Source: Flavobacterium sp.
Lineage (GTDB): Bacteria; Bacteroidota; Bacteroidia; Flavobacteriales; Flavobacteriaceae
Assembly: GCF_028689845.1 (NCBI RefSeq)
Contig: NZ_JAQVCH010000017.1
Span: 1 to 62,238, forward strand
Direction of reading: 5' to 3'
Length of the DNA stretch: 62,238 nucleotides
The notes below the pieces were generated by a model. It saw only the letters and a program-made list of their open reading frames with translations. It was not told where the DNA came from and searched no databases. Of the stretch, positions 15,443-23,941 are shown piece after piece (the first letter of the stretch is position 1; the number at the start of each line of letters is the position of its first letter). The translations under genes and the position numbers were made by a program.

Positions 15443-16846
15443 ATGAAAAACGATTCTCTTTCTCCAATTATTATAGCCCAACTCGAACAAATTGTCGGAC
15501 AAGCTTTTGTGTTTACTGATCAAGATACACGAAAAGAATATGGTCACGATGAAACCGAAGATTATAATTTTCCGCCACATGTGGTTGTTAAACCTAGAAC
15601 AGCTGCAGAAATTAGTGAAATTTTAAAAATAGCCAATAAACATAAAATCCCTGTTGTTCCAATTGGTGCAAGAACGGGATTAAGCGGCGGAGCTCTTTCT
15701 GTACAAGGTGGAATCGGATTAGCAATGGAACGGTTCAATCAAATTTTAGTGCTTGATGAGCAAAATTTACAGGTAATCACTGAGCCAGGCGTTATCACGC
15801 AGGTATTACGCCAAACAGTTGCCGAAAAAGGCTTATGTTATCCCGTTGATCCAAGTAGCATGGGAAGTTGTTTCATTGGAGGAAATGTAGCTGAGAATGC
15901 GGGGGGAGCGAGAGCTGTAAAATATGGTGTTACGAAAGATTACGTGCTCAATTTAGAAGTCGTTTTGCCAACGGGTGAAATTATTTGGACAGGAGCAAAT
16001 ACTTTAAAAAATTCCACAGGTTATAACTTAACTCAGTTCATGGTGGGAAGCGAAGGGACTTTGGGAATCATTACTAAAATTGTCTTGAAATTAATTCCAC
16101 AACAAAAACATAATGTGCTCATGCTTGTTCCTTTTTATGAAGCGGATCAAGCCTGTGAAGCGGTTTCTGCTATTTTTAGAGAAGGTATAGTTCCGAGTGC
16201 GTTAGAATTTATGGAACGCGATGCGATTGATTGGTCTTTAAAATTTAATGATACTATTCAAATCGAAGTAAAAGAGGCTGTACGAGCACATTTGTTGATT
16301 GAAGTGGACGGAAATTATCCTGAAATTTTAATGGCAGAAGCCGAAAAAATAATGGGAGTTGTGGAACAATTTCAAATTGATGATATTCTTTTTGCTGATA
16401 CTGAAGACGAGAAAAATGCCTTATGGAAAATGCGTCGCAGTGTGGGTGAAGCAGTAAAATCGAATTCTGTCTACAAAGAAGAAGATACGGTTGTGCCGCG
16501 TTATGAATTACCAAAATTATTGAAAGGCATCAAAAGTATCGGAAAAAAATATGGTTTTCAATCGGTTTGTTATGGCCATGCGGGCGATGGAAATTTACAT
16601 GTTAATATCATCAAAGGCGATTTGTCAGAGAGTGATTGGGCTATTCAAGTTCCAAAAGGAATTCGCGAAATTTTTGAACTCACTATAGCCTTAAAAGGAA
16701 CTTTATCTGGCGAACACGGGATTGGTTATGTGCAAAAGGACTACATGGAAATCGCCTTTTCAAAACCGCATTTAGAATTGATGGAACGCTTAAAATATGT
16801 TTTTGACCCGAATGGAATTTTAAATCCTGGGAAGATTTTACCGTAA
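15443..16846 (+). CDS. FAD-binding oxidoreductase (GlcD/D-lactate dehydrogenase family)
   Basis: This is a 467-residue flavoprotein. The FAD_binding_4 (PCMH) domain spans about 25-205: VVVKPRTAAEI, PVVPIGARTGLSGGAL, MGSCFIGGNVAENAGGARAVKYGVTKDYVL and GSEGTLGIIT. The oxidase C-terminal domain follows, with YGHAGDGNLHVNII and SGEHGIGYVQKDYM. Family members oxidise 2-hydroxyacids such as D-lactate or glycolate and pass electrons to quinone or another carrier. The exact substrate is not determined, and no GlcE/GlcF partner is nearby. The ATG at 15443 is preferred over a TTG inside the -7 box. Confidence 0.92.
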   Translation: MKNDSLSPIIIAQLEQIVGQAFVFTDQDTRKEYGHDETEDYNFPPHVVVKPRTAAEISEILKIANKHKIPVVPIGARTGLSGGALSVQGGIGLAMERFNQILVLDEQNLQVITEPGVITQVLRQTVAEKGLCYPVDPSSMGSCFIGGNVAENAGGARAVKYGVTKDYVLNLEVVLPTGEIIWTGANTLKNSTGYNLTQFMVGSEGTLGIITKIVLKLIPQQKHNVLMLVPFYEADQACEAVSAIFREGIVPSALEFMERDAIDWSLKFNDTIQIEVKEAVRAHLLIEVDGNYPEILMAEAEKIMGVVEQFQIDDILFADTEDEKNALWKMRRSVGEAVKSNSVYKEEDTVVPRYELPKLLKGIKSIGKKYGFQSVCYGHAGDGNLHVNIIKGDLSESDWAIQVPKGIREIFELTIALKGTLSGEHGIGYVQKDYMEIAFSKPHLELMERLKYVFDPNGILNPGKILP

Positions 16847-16914
16847 TTATTGAGTTTTTTTTTAAATATAATTTATGGAACAACTATTTCAGAGTTTATC
16901 AAAAAATATAAAAA

Positions 16915-16950
16915 CAAAAGGGATTAATTTTTAATCCCTTTTGTTTTTCT
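16915..16950. terminator. Terminator at the end of the 34-residue protein gene
   Basis: AAAAGGGATTAA and TTAATCCCTTTT form a perfect 12-bp stem around a short A/T loop, with a T-rich tail on the plus side. The left arm of the minus-strand reading contains the small gene's stop codon (16931-16933). It may also end the oxidase transcript on the plus strand. Confidence 0.75.
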
Positions 16951-17035
16951 TGTCGCGTTTTTCTTCTTTTTTCTCCTTGGCCGTTTTAAGCGGCTCTTTC
17001 TTTACGTTTTTCTTAGCGTCTTGACTCTTTGCCAT
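16931..17035 (-). CDS. Small lysine-rich protein, 34 residues
   Basis: This is a short frame from ATG 17035 to TAA 16931, beginning MAKSQDAKKNVKKEPLKT and continuing with a Lys/Glu-rich tail (about 17 Lys). It is very basic, has no hydrophobic segment, and is probably disordered or a nucleic-acid-binding peptide (inference). I recall very similar small proteins in Flavobacterium genomes. The stop codon sits inside a terminator stem, and a TATCTTTA box about 20 nt upstream could be its promoter. It stands apart from neighbours, between the oxidase and two exported-protein genes. Confidence 0.65.
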   Translation of the reverse strand: MAKSQDAKKNVKKEPLKTAKEKKEEKRDKKNKRD

Positions 17036-17092
17036 AATTTTAGGTTTGCTATTTGAAGCAATAGAGTAAAGATAGGAATATTTTTTTTGAAA

Positions 17093-17671
17093 TTACAACC
17101 CTAATGCATTAATCACATTTTCTCCCAAAATAGTGGTGATTTCCTGCTGCTGACTTTGGTCGTAAAGGATTAACTTCCATGTATTTTGCGTAGAAGTATC
17201 AGCAATAGCGATTAAAATTTCGACTCCTTCTATATAAAATGCATTTCTATCTTTTTCAAAACGTACTTTTAAAGAAGGTTTAGAAGCAAGAATAGCTTGT
17301 TCAATGACAGTTTTTTCATCTTCTGAAATGGGATTCTCCAAAATCATTCGGACTGTTTGCGGATATTCCACTTTACAAACTTTTTTCCCTTCGATTTCTT
17401 TAATTTCCGAAAAGGTAAACGGTACTTGTGGCAAAACTAATCGTATTCTAAATTGTTCATTTTGATACGATTGCTCTAAGACGAAAAGGAGTTCTTCCTT
17501 CGTTATCGTTTCAAATACGTTTGGATGCATATACGAAACAATTTTTTCGAAATCCATGTTGTATTGAGCCTCATAAAACAGTTTAACATCCGTTTTTAGT
17601 TGGTCTAGCGTTTGAGAAAACCCAAGCGAGGTGACGGTTAAAAAGAATAGGACTAACAATTTCTTTTTCAT
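17093..17671 (-). CDS. Exported protein of unknown function
   Basis: This is a 192-residue protein with a clear signal peptide MKKKLLVLFFLTVTSLGFSQ. I start it at ATG 17671, the Met that opens the signal peptide; an upstream in-frame start would add eight hydrophilic residues and overlap the preceding gene. The mature part has the pattern VKLFYEAQYNMDFEKIVSYMHPNVFE, resembling the NTF2-like or DUF3887-type folds of many secreted Bacteroidetes proteins, but this is weak. It follows the next upstream gene by 10 nt and is probably its partner. No catalytic motif is seen. Confidence 0.75.
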   Translation of the reverse strand: MKKKLLVLFFLTVTSLGFSQTLDQLKTDVKLFYEAQYNMDFEKIVSYMHPNVFETITKEELLFVLEQSYQNEQFRIRLVLPQVPFTFSEIKEIEGKKVCKVEYPQTVRMILENPISEDEKTVIEQAILASKPSLKVRFEKDRNAFYIEGVEILIAIADTSTQNTWKLILYDQSQQQEITTILGENVINALGL

Positions 17672-17681
17672 AACAGTTGGT

Positions 17682-18308
17682 TTAATTTTCTGCAAAAGTA
17701 ATGGTAGAATCGACCATTTTTAGTGTGTCGGCTAATTCTTTTGAGTTATTTCCTTCTTCATCTTTAGAATCTTGAAAGGCAATGAAACGTGTTTTATAAT
17801 CGCCAAGTGGAATTTCAAAAAATTCTAAACTCAACAGTTGACCAATCAAAGAAATATTAATTCTTGTTCCAGAAAGCATTTTTCCGCCCAATTGCATTTG
17901 TTTTTTTTCTGTTTTACAATTTTTCTTTCCAAATTGATCAATCATCATGTCGATGTATTCTTGCATTTTGGTGTCGTTGTCAATTTCAAAATAGAGAACC
18001 ACCACATTATTTCCATCAAAAGACCAATTGGTATAACCGAAATCTTTGTCTGATTCAAAGGCAAAATTAGACGGATAATGAAAGCTAACGGTTCCGCTAT
18101 CAAATTTTTTATAGTTTAATAATTCAATTTTTACTTTTGAACTTGGCGGATTTAAAATCAATTCGTCACCTTCATAATAGTTAAATACGTTGGTTTCAGT
18201 CGTTACTTTAAAAATATTTTTAGGCTCAAGTAAAATGTTGGTTTTATCTTGCGAAAATGAGGATTGAACGTAAAAGAACAAAAACAAAAAAGGAATTATA
18301 TTTTTCAT
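17682..18308 (-). CDS. Exported protein of unknown function
   Basis: This is a 208-residue protein with signal peptide MKNIIPFLFLFFYVQSSFSQ. The mature part is beta-rich, with alternating YYEGDELIL, KVKIELLNYKKF and NNVVVLYFEID strands and no recognised motif. ATG 18308 is supported because the -7 box TATATTTG lies at 18328-18321 on this strand and because a longer frame would begin inside the secA terminator hairpin. The leader would be only about 7 nt. It forms a two-gene unit with the exported gene 10 nt downstream. Confidence 0.75.
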   Translation of the reverse strand: MKNIIPFLFLFFYVQSSFSQDKTNILLEPKNIFKVTTETNVFNYYEGDELILNPPSSKVKIELLNYKKFDSGTVSFHYPSNFAFESDKDFGYTNWSFDGNNVVVLYFEIDNDTKMQEYIDMMIDQFGKKNCKTEKKQMQLGGKMLSGTRINISLIGQLLSLEFFEIPLGDYKTRFIAFQDSKDEEGNNSKELADTLKMVDSTITFAEN

Positions 18309-18320
18309 GTGTATTTTTTT

Positions 18321-18328
18321 CAAATATA
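18321..18328 (-). promoter_or_regulatory. -7 element for the two exported-protein genes
   Basis: Minus-strand TATATTTG, overlapping the T-rich tail of the secA terminator and 12 nt before the ATG at 18308. Confidence 0.5.
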
Positions 18329-18332
18329 AAAA

Positions 18333-18363
18333 AATCCTCAATAGTATGAACTAATTGAGGATT
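18333..18363 (-). terminator. secA terminator
   Basis: AATCCTCAAT (18333-18342) pairs with ATTGAGGATT (18354-18363); on the minus strand a run of T follows. The T-run doubles as the start of the next gene's promoter. Confidence 0.8.
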
Positions 18364-18384
18364 ATTGTTTTTTAAAGCAGCTTC

Positions 18385-18404
18385 AAACTGTAAACTGAGA
18401 CTAT
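18385..18404. repeat. Short heptamer repeat (AAACTGT/AAACTGA)
   Basis: Two 7-bp units followed by a degenerate third, between secA and its terminator. Confidence 0.45.
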
Positions 18405-18411
18405 AAACTTT

Positions 18412-21400
18412 TTATACTAAAACCCATTCACCACTAGCAATCATGCTCTCCGCTTTTTTAAACTTCATTGTTTCCGATTTTCCACTCATTACATGTTTGA
18501 TGGTCACGGTATCATTTCGGTTGATTTTTGGCATTTCGCGTACAATCGTTTCGGTTACGGCTGGTCGTTGACTAGCCATTTCGCCTGCTTGTTTGTTTGC
18601 TTGGGCTCCGTCACTTATTTCAGTTGCTGCTTTCGATTCGGTATAGTTTTCTTTAGTTCTAACCTGTTTTGCTTCTTGAATAGCTGCATTCCCTTGATTA
18701 GGTAAATCACCTTTAAACAAGAATGAAATCACTTCTTTATTGACTTTATCAAGCATCGTTCTGAACAAATTAAACGCTTCAAATTTGTAAATCAATAAGG
18801 GGTCTTTTTGTTCGTGAACCGCTAATTGTACTGATTGTTTCAATTCGTCCATTTTTCGTAAATGCTTTTTCCAAGCTTCATCCACAATAGCAAGCGTAAT
18901 GTTTTTTTCAAAATCGGCAACCAATTGTTTACCTTCAGAATCATACGCTTTTTTCAAATCAGTAACCACATTCAGTGATTTTTGACCATCGCTAAACGGA
19001 ACAACAATTCGCTCGTAATGATTAGTAGGATTTTCATATACATTTTTAATAATCGGGAAAGCTTCGCGGGCATCACGAGCATTTTTCTCTTCATAATAGG
19101 CTAAAGCAGTTTTATATATTTTTCCGGTAATTTCCATTTCATTAAGCTTATTAAATTCGGCTTCTGAAATTGGAGAGGTAATTGAAAAATAGCGAATTAA
19201 TTCAAACTCAAAATTTTTGAAGTTTGAACTCATTTTATTTTCATTGACGATATTTTCACACGTATCATACATCATGTTGGCGATGTCAACTTTCAAGCGT
19301 TCGCCATGCAACGCATGTTTTCTTCGTTTGTAAATTACTTCACGTTGTGAATTCATGACATCATCATATTCTAACAATCGTTTACGAACACCAAAGTTGT
19401 TCTCTTCCACTTTTTTCTGAGCCCGTTCAATCGATTTAGACATCATTGAATGTTGAATCACTTCTCCTTCTTTCAATCCCATTCTGTCCATCACTTTCGC
19501 AACGCGTTCAGAACCAAATAATCGCATTAAGTTATCTTCTAACGAAACATAAAATTGCGAGCTTCCTGGATCACCTTGACGACCTGCACGACCTCTTAAC
19601 TGACGGTCTACGCGACGAGAATCATGACGTTCTGTTCCGACAATTGCTAAACCGCCTGCCGCTTTTACTTCTGGCGACAATTTAATATCGGTACCACGAC
19701 CAGCCATATTGGTTGCAATCGTTACAATGCCAGCTTTTCCAGCTTCTGCTACAATTTCTGCTTCTTTTTTATGCATTTTAGCATTCAACACATTGTGCGG
19801 AATGTTTCGCATTTTCAACATACGACTCAATAATTCAGAAATTTCAACCGAAGTAGTTCCAATCAAGACAGGTCTTCCTTCTAGCGATAATTTAGTAACA
19901 TCTTCAATGACGGCATTAAATTTTTCGCGTGTAGTTTTATAAATCAAATCTTCTTTGTCTTTTCGAGCCATCGGACGGTTGGTTGGAATTTCAACTACAT
20001 CCAATTTATAAATCTGCCAAAGTTCACCTGCTTCTGTCACTGCAGTTCCGGTCATACCGCTTAATTTGCTGTACATACGGAAATAGTTTTGCAAGGTAAT
20101 CGTTGCGAAAGTTTGCGTTGCCGCTTCAATTTTTACATTTTCTTTCGCTTCAATGGCTTGGTGTAAGCCATCTGAATAGCGACGACCATCCATAATACGA
20201 CCGGTTTGTTCATCGACAATCATGATTTTATCTTCCATGATGACGTATTCTACATCTTTTTCAAAAAGTGAATACGCTTTCAATAATTGCGTTAACGTAT
20301 GAATTCGTTCCGATTTAATCGAAAAATCTTGAAATAATTTTTCTTTTTCTTCCGCTTCTGCATCTTTTTCCAAATTCATCTTCTCAATACGGGCAATTTC
20401 TGTTCCGATATCGGGAAGAACAAAGAATTTTCCATCGGTATCCTGTGATAAATATTGGATTCCGTTATCGGTTAATTCTACTTGGTTGTTTTTTTCTTCA
20501 ATCACAAAATATAATGCTTCATCCACTTTGGGCATTTCGCGATTATTATCTTGCATATAGTGATTTTCTGTTTTTTGAAGAAGTTGCTTAATGCCTTCTT
20601 CACTTAAAAACTTAATCAACGCTTTATTTTTTGGCAAAGCCCGATACGCTCTTAACAACTGAAATCCACCGTCTTTCGTGTTTCCTTCTTTGATTAAACG
20701 TTTGGCCTCAGTTAAAAAACCAGTCGCTAAATTACGTTGTAACGAAACGAGGTTTTCTACCTTTGGTTTTAATTCGTTAAATTCATGACGATCGCCTTGT
20801 GGTACAGGTCCAGATATAATTAAAGGAGTTCTAGCATCATCAATTAAAACGGAATCGACCTCATCGACAATTGCATAATTATGTTTTCGTTGTACCAAAT
20901 CGGTTGGCGAATGAGCCATATTATCTCTCAAATAATCAAAACCAAATTCGTTATTTGTACCGTAAGTAATATCCGCTTCATAGGCTTTTCGTCTTGCATC
21001 GGTATTCGGTTGATGATTGTCAATACAATCGACCATCATGCCATGGAATTCAAATAAGGGAGCTTTCCAAGTACTATCTCGTTTTGCCAAATAATCATTG
21101 ACAGTTACTAAATGTACGCCATTCCCAGTTAATGCGTTAAGATAAAGAGGAAGAGTAGCCACTAAGGTTTTTCCTTCGCCCGTTTGCATTTCGGCAATTT
21201 TACCTTGATGTAAAACCACACCACCAATCAACTGTACATCGTAGTGAATCATGTCCCAGGTGATTTCTTTTCCCGCTGCATTCCATGAATTAGCCCAAAC
21301 AGCATAATCATCCTCGAGTGAAACATAGGGTTTAGCGGCAGAGAATTCGATATCTTTTGGTGTAGCTTTTACCTTGATTTCGGTGTTATCTTTGAATCGT

Positions 21401-21762
21401 TTCGCTGTTTCTTTTACCTCAGCAAACGCTTCTGGAAGAATGTCCATTAATACTTTTTCAGTAATTTCGTACGCTTCTTTTTCTAATGCATCTATAGCTA
21501 AGTATAAATCTTCTCGTTTGTCAATATCAAGAATTTGTTCTACTTCTGTTTTTAAACTAGCAATTTTGCTGTCTTTATCTGCACGAGCTTGACGAATAGT
21601 TTCCTTAAAGAACGTTGTTTTTGCCCTCAATTCATCATGAGAAAGAGCCGCTAGACTACTTTCAAAAGTCTTGATTTTTGCAATTAAGGGTTGTATTGCT
21701 TTTACATCTTTCTCGGATTTATCTCCAACAAAGGCTTTGAGAATACTATTGATAAAACTCAT
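18412..21762 (-). CDS. secA: Preprotein translocase ATPase SecA
   Basis: SecA is the motor that pushes unfolded preproteins through SecYEG at the cytoplasmic membrane. The 1116 residues from ATG 21762 include Walker A MQTGEGKTLVATL, the DEAD-box VDEVDSVLIDDAR, the preprotein cross-linking domain, NMAGRGTDIKLS and the helicase block QLRGRAGRQGDPG. Bacteroidetes SecA proteins are longer than E. coli's 901 residues because of insertions, and this one fits. The C-terminal Cys-zinc tail of E. coli SecA is absent; the end is a hydrophilic stretch and GEWVLV. A -7 box TAAATTTG lies at 21793-21786. It is the only copy here. Confidence 0.97.
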   Translation of the reverse strand: MSFINSILKAFVGDKSEKDVKAIQPLIAKIKTFESSLAALSHDELRAKTTFFKETIRQARADKDSKIASLKTEVEQILDIDKREDLYLAIDALEKEAYEITEKVLMDILPEAFAEVKETAKRFKDNTEIKVKATPKDIEFSAAKPYVSLEDDYAVWANSWNAAGKEITWDMIHYDVQLIGGVVLHQGKIAEMQTGEGKTLVATLPLYLNALTGNGVHLVTVNDYLAKRDSTWKAPLFEFHGMMVDCIDNHQPNTDARRKAYEADITYGTNNEFGFDYLRDNMAHSPTDLVQRKHNYAIVDEVDSVLIDDARTPLIISGPVPQGDRHEFNELKPKVENLVSLQRNLATGFLTEAKRLIKEGNTKDGGFQLLRAYRALPKNKALIKFLSEEGIKQLLQKTENHYMQDNNREMPKVDEALYFVIEEKNNQVELTDNGIQYLSQDTDGKFFVLPDIGTEIARIEKMNLEKDAEAEEKEKLFQDFSIKSERIHTLTQLLKAYSLFEKDVEYVIMEDKIMIVDEQTGRIMDGRRYSDGLHQAIEAKENVKIEAATQTFATITLQNYFRMYSKLSGMTGTAVTEAGELWQIYKLDVVEIPTNRPMARKDKEDLIYKTTREKFNAVIEDVTKLSLEGRPVLIGTTSVEISELLSRMLKMRNIPHNVLNAKMHKKEAEIVAEAGKAGIVTIATNMAGRGTDIKLSPEVKAAGGLAIVGTERHDSRRVDRQLRGRAGRQGDPGSSQFYVSLEDNLMRLFGSERVAKVMDRMGLKEGEVIQHSMMSKSIERAQKKVEENNFGVRKRLLEYDDVMNSQREVIYKRRKHALHGERLKVDIANMMYDTCENIVNENKMSSNFKNFEFELIRYFSITSPISEAEFNKLNEMEITGKIYKTALAYYEEKNARDAREAFPIIKNVYENPTNHYERIVVPFSDGQKSLNVVTDLKKAYDSEGKQLVADFEKNITLAIVDEAWKKHLRKMDELKQSVQLAVHEQKDPLLIYKFEAFNLFRTMLDKVNKEVISFLFKGDLPNQGNAAIQEAKQVRTKENYTESKAATEISDGAQANKQAGEMASQRPAVTETIVREMPKINRNDTVTIKHVMSGKSETMKFKKAESMIASGEWVLV

Positions 21763-21785
21763 AATAGTTTGTTTTTTTAAGTGTG

Positions 21786-21793
21786 CAAATTTA
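21786..21793 (-). promoter_or_regulatory. -7 element of the secA promoter
   Basis: Minus-strand TAAATTTG, 23 nt before the ATG at 21762 and just after the DUF2795 terminator. Confidence 0.45.
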
Positions 21794-21797
21794 TACA

Positions 21798-21824
21798 AAA
21801 AAAAAGCCTCTAGTGAGACTTTTT
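21798..21824 (-). terminator. Terminator of the DUF2795 gene
   Basis: On the minus strand AAGTCTC-ACTA-GAGGCTT forms a stem with one G-U pair, followed by nine T. Confidence 0.75.
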
Positions 21825-21842
21825 CGTTAGTTTTTTATTTTT

Positions 21843-22064
21843 TTAATATTCATCCTCATTCCAAAGATAATCTTCGTCTGTAGGATAATCTGGCCAAATT
21901 TCTTCCATCGATTCGTAGATTTCTCCTTCGTCTTCAATAGACTGAAGGTTTTCCACGACTTCGAGAGGTGCACCAGTTCTAATTGCATAGTCAATAAGCT
22001 CGTCTTTGGTGGCTGGCCACGGGGCATCACTTAAGTAGGATGCTAATTCTAATGTCCAATACAT
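21843..22064 (-). CDS. DUF2795 domain-containing protein
   Basis: This is a 73-residue acidic protein. The segment LASYLSDAPWPATKDELIDYAIRTGAPLEVVENLQSI matches DUF2795, a small domain that usually reads L...L....YPATK.ELI..A...GAP..V...L. Residues 45-73 are an acidic tail. Its function is unknown. The gene is monocistronic with its own -7 box TATTTTTG at 22095-22088 (minus strand) and a terminator. Neighbouring secA is probably coincidental in function. Confidence 0.85.
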   Translation of the reverse strand: MYWTLELASYLSDAPWPATKDELIDYAIRTGAPLEVVENLQSIEDEGEIYESMEEIWPDYPTDEDYLWNEDEY

Positions 22065-22087
22065 CTTCTTCTGATTTTAATTTTATG

Positions 22088-22095
22088 CAAAAATA
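22088..22095 (-). promoter_or_regulatory. -7 element of the DUF2795 gene
   Basis: Minus-strand TATTTTTG, 23 nt before the ATG at 22064. Confidence 0.45.
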
Positions 22096-22250
22096 AATTT
22101 ATTACTGATATAGTCAAGTAAAAATCACTTTATTTTACTTTAAATTTATGAACGTTTTTTTTAGTTGCAGTTTTCGGTCGTAGTTTTCGGTAAATATCCT
22201 TCATAAATTGTTTAACTTATGAGCTGTTTACTGTCACTGAATACTGTAAA

Positions 22251-22820
22251 CTACTTCCTCGGAATCCATTGTACTTCTTCCGCTTGGAGGTCAAATGTCA
22301 ACTTTCGTGCCAATACAAACAGATAGTCAGAAAGACGGTTTAGGTATTTTAAGACCTGCTCATTTGTCGGTTCAAGCTCATGAAGATGCGTCGCTAAACG
22401 TTCTGTCCGACGACAAACGCAGCGAGCAATATGACAAAATGACACAGTAGTATGGCCGCCCGGTAAGACAAAATGCGTCATTTGAGGAAGTGATTTCTCC
22501 ATAGTATCAATTTCATTTTCTAGAAATTCAATGTCAGTTTGAACTAAACCTAAATTTTGAAGTCGCGGCTGACCGTTTTTCAACGTTTCTTTATCAGGCG
22601 GGGTTGCTAAAATAGCTCCAACAGTAAATAATCGGTCTTGAATTTCAGCCAAAACGGTTTTGTAATGTGGGTCTATTTCTTGGTCGCGAATTAATCCGAT
22701 ATGCGAATTTAATTCGTCAACCGTTCCATAACTTTCAATTCGAATGTGGTGTTTGGGCACTCTTGTTCCACCAAAAAGTGCTGTGGTTCCGCCATCTCCA
22801 GTTTTAGTATATATTTTCAT
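22251..22820 (-). CDS. Cob(I)alamin adenosyltransferase, PduO type
   Basis: This 189-residue enzyme transfers adenosine from ATP to cob(I)alamin to make adenosylcobalamin. The N-terminal ATP-binding TKTGDGGTTALFGG, the GTVDELNSHIG segment, and the C-terminal CRRTERLATHLHE and LNRLSDYLFVLAR motifs identify the PduO/ATR family. ATG 22820 starts the usual MKIYTKTGDGG. Its product is the cofactor that MeaB (11.9 kb) helps load into methylmalonyl-CoA mutase, so the two act in one pathway although they are unlinked. The upstream 60 bp contain repeat-like sequence. Confidence 0.95.
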   Translation of the reverse strand: MKIYTKTGDGGTTALFGGTRVPKHHIRIESYGTVDELNSHIGLIRDQEIDPHYKTVLAEIQDRLFTVGAILATPPDKETLKNGQPRLQNLGLVQTDIEFLENEIDTMEKSLPQMTHFVLPGGHTTVSFCHIARCVCRRTERLATHLHELEPTNEQVLKYLNRLSDYLFVLARKLTFDLQAEEVQWIPRK

Positions 22821-22911
22821 GTAATTGAGTTGCTTAGTTAACAAGATGCTAAGTTACTGAGATTTTTTTGGGTTTCATTGTGTGTTAACTATATTTTAAA
22901 CGTTTAATTGG

Positions 22912-23769
22912 TTACTTAATTCTATCCAAAAAAGCATTTACAAAACGTTCGCGAGTTCCATCGGCTAAATCAAAATATAAGTCCGGTTCAATAAGTTCTA
23001 CTTCCATTAGATGCAATTGATCTTTAATTATAATTCCATCCACGCGAGCATATACTAATTTTTCTGGAAAATGAGTCAGAATAGTTGCTGCTTGCTGAAT
23101 TAAATCAGTAGTGGGCTCGACTACTTTATATTTTCCACCATATTGAAATTGGACTCGGAAATCATTTTCAATCGGTTTTTTTGTAACTGCATGCGAAAAC
23201 TGACCGTTAAAAAAAATAAACGAAGTTTCACCGCTGCTTTTAATTTCAGGAAAATAGTCTTGTATTAAAAAATCTTTCGTTTTAAAATGCTCTGCAAATT
23301 CAGTTTCTAAATCGCCAAGTGCTTCTTTGTCTACTAATTTCGTCAAATAACTTCCAGCCGAAAAAGCAGGCTTAATAACTACTTTTTGCCAATGTTGCGG
23401 TATTAATTCTATAAGTGGTTTCGAAGTGTTTTTTTCTAAAAAAATTGTAGGCAAAATCTGCACTCCAAGCGATTGTAACGTTCTTAGATAAAATTTATGT
23501 TTATTTTTTTGAATGGTTTCAATCGAATTAAACGTTGGAATTTCTAAAGCTGTAATTTTCAGTAACCATTGATTAAAAACGGCTTCTTTTTCATAATAGT
23601 CCCACGTATTTCTGAAAATCAAAAAATCAAAAGAAGACCAATCAACGGAAGGGTTGTCCCAAATAACTGCTTCAACTTCAAAGTGATGAGCAGCAAAAAG
23701 CGGAATTAATTTTTGATCAGAGACTAATAAATCGGGTAATTGTTCGCAAGTTAAAATGCCAAGTTTCAT
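22912..23769 (-). CDS. ATP-grasp domain protein
   Basis: This 285-residue soluble protein has an ATP-grasp fold like that of glutathione synthetase or RimK. Seen are FLIFRNTWDYY near 55, KHKFYLRTLQSLGVQILPT (the family's Lys-binding helix), VVIKPAFSAGSYLT (ATP-binding Lys), and VYARVDGIII with VELIEPDLYF (Mg2+-binding Asp/Glu/Glu). Such enzymes join an acid and an amine through an acyl phosphate, but the substrates are unknown. ATG 23769 follows the stop of a 44-residue membrane peptide gene by 4 nt, and the two probably form an operon. Confidence 0.82.
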   Translation of the reverse strand: MKLGILTCEQLPDLLVSDQKLIPLFAAHHFEVEAVIWDNPSVDWSSFDFLIFRNTWDYYEKEAVFNQWLLKITALEIPTFNSIETIQKNKHKFYLRTLQSLGVQILPTIFLEKNTSKPLIELIPQHWQKVVIKPAFSAGSYLTKLVDKEALGDLETEFAEHFKTKDFLIQDYFPEIKSSGETSFIFFNGQFSHAVTKKPIENDFRVQFQYGGKYKVVEPTTDLIQQAATILTHFPEKLVYARVDGIIIKDQLHLMEVELIEPDLYFDLADGTRERFVNAFLDRIK

Positions 23770-23773
23770 GGTA

Positions 23774-23908
23774 TTATTTTTTCTTTTTAGAATAATAATT
23801 CGTTTTAAAACTGCGGTTTCTTCGAATTCCTCTTTGTTTATTTGCAATTCTTCCAAAAATAATTACAGCTATAAATAAAAAAACTAAAGCGAAGAGTACA
23901 GTTTTCAT
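23774..23908 (-). CDS. 44-residue single-pass membrane peptide
   Basis: This small frame runs from ATG 23908 to TAA 23774. The first 19 residues form a hydrophobic segment (MKTVLFALVFLFIAVIIFG), and the rest is strongly basic, ending in SKKKK. That gives a single membrane helix with a positively charged cytosolic tail. It sits 4 nt before the ATP-grasp gene on the same strand, which points to co-translation. The function is unknown. The intact frame, good membrane topology and tight spacing support a real gene. Confidence 0.6.
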   Translation of the reverse strand: MKTVLFALVFLFIAVIIFGRIANKQRGIRRNRSFKTNYYSKKKK

Positions 23909-23941
23909 GGCTATAACTTGAAGGATTATATCGTGAATTTT

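Noticed and set aside
22150..22256. Repeat-like AGTTTTCGGT and ACTG-rich stretch before the adenosyltransferase end
   Set aside because: The units are degenerate (6, 7 and 13 bp), so it was not counted among the heptamer loci, although it may be a decayed one.
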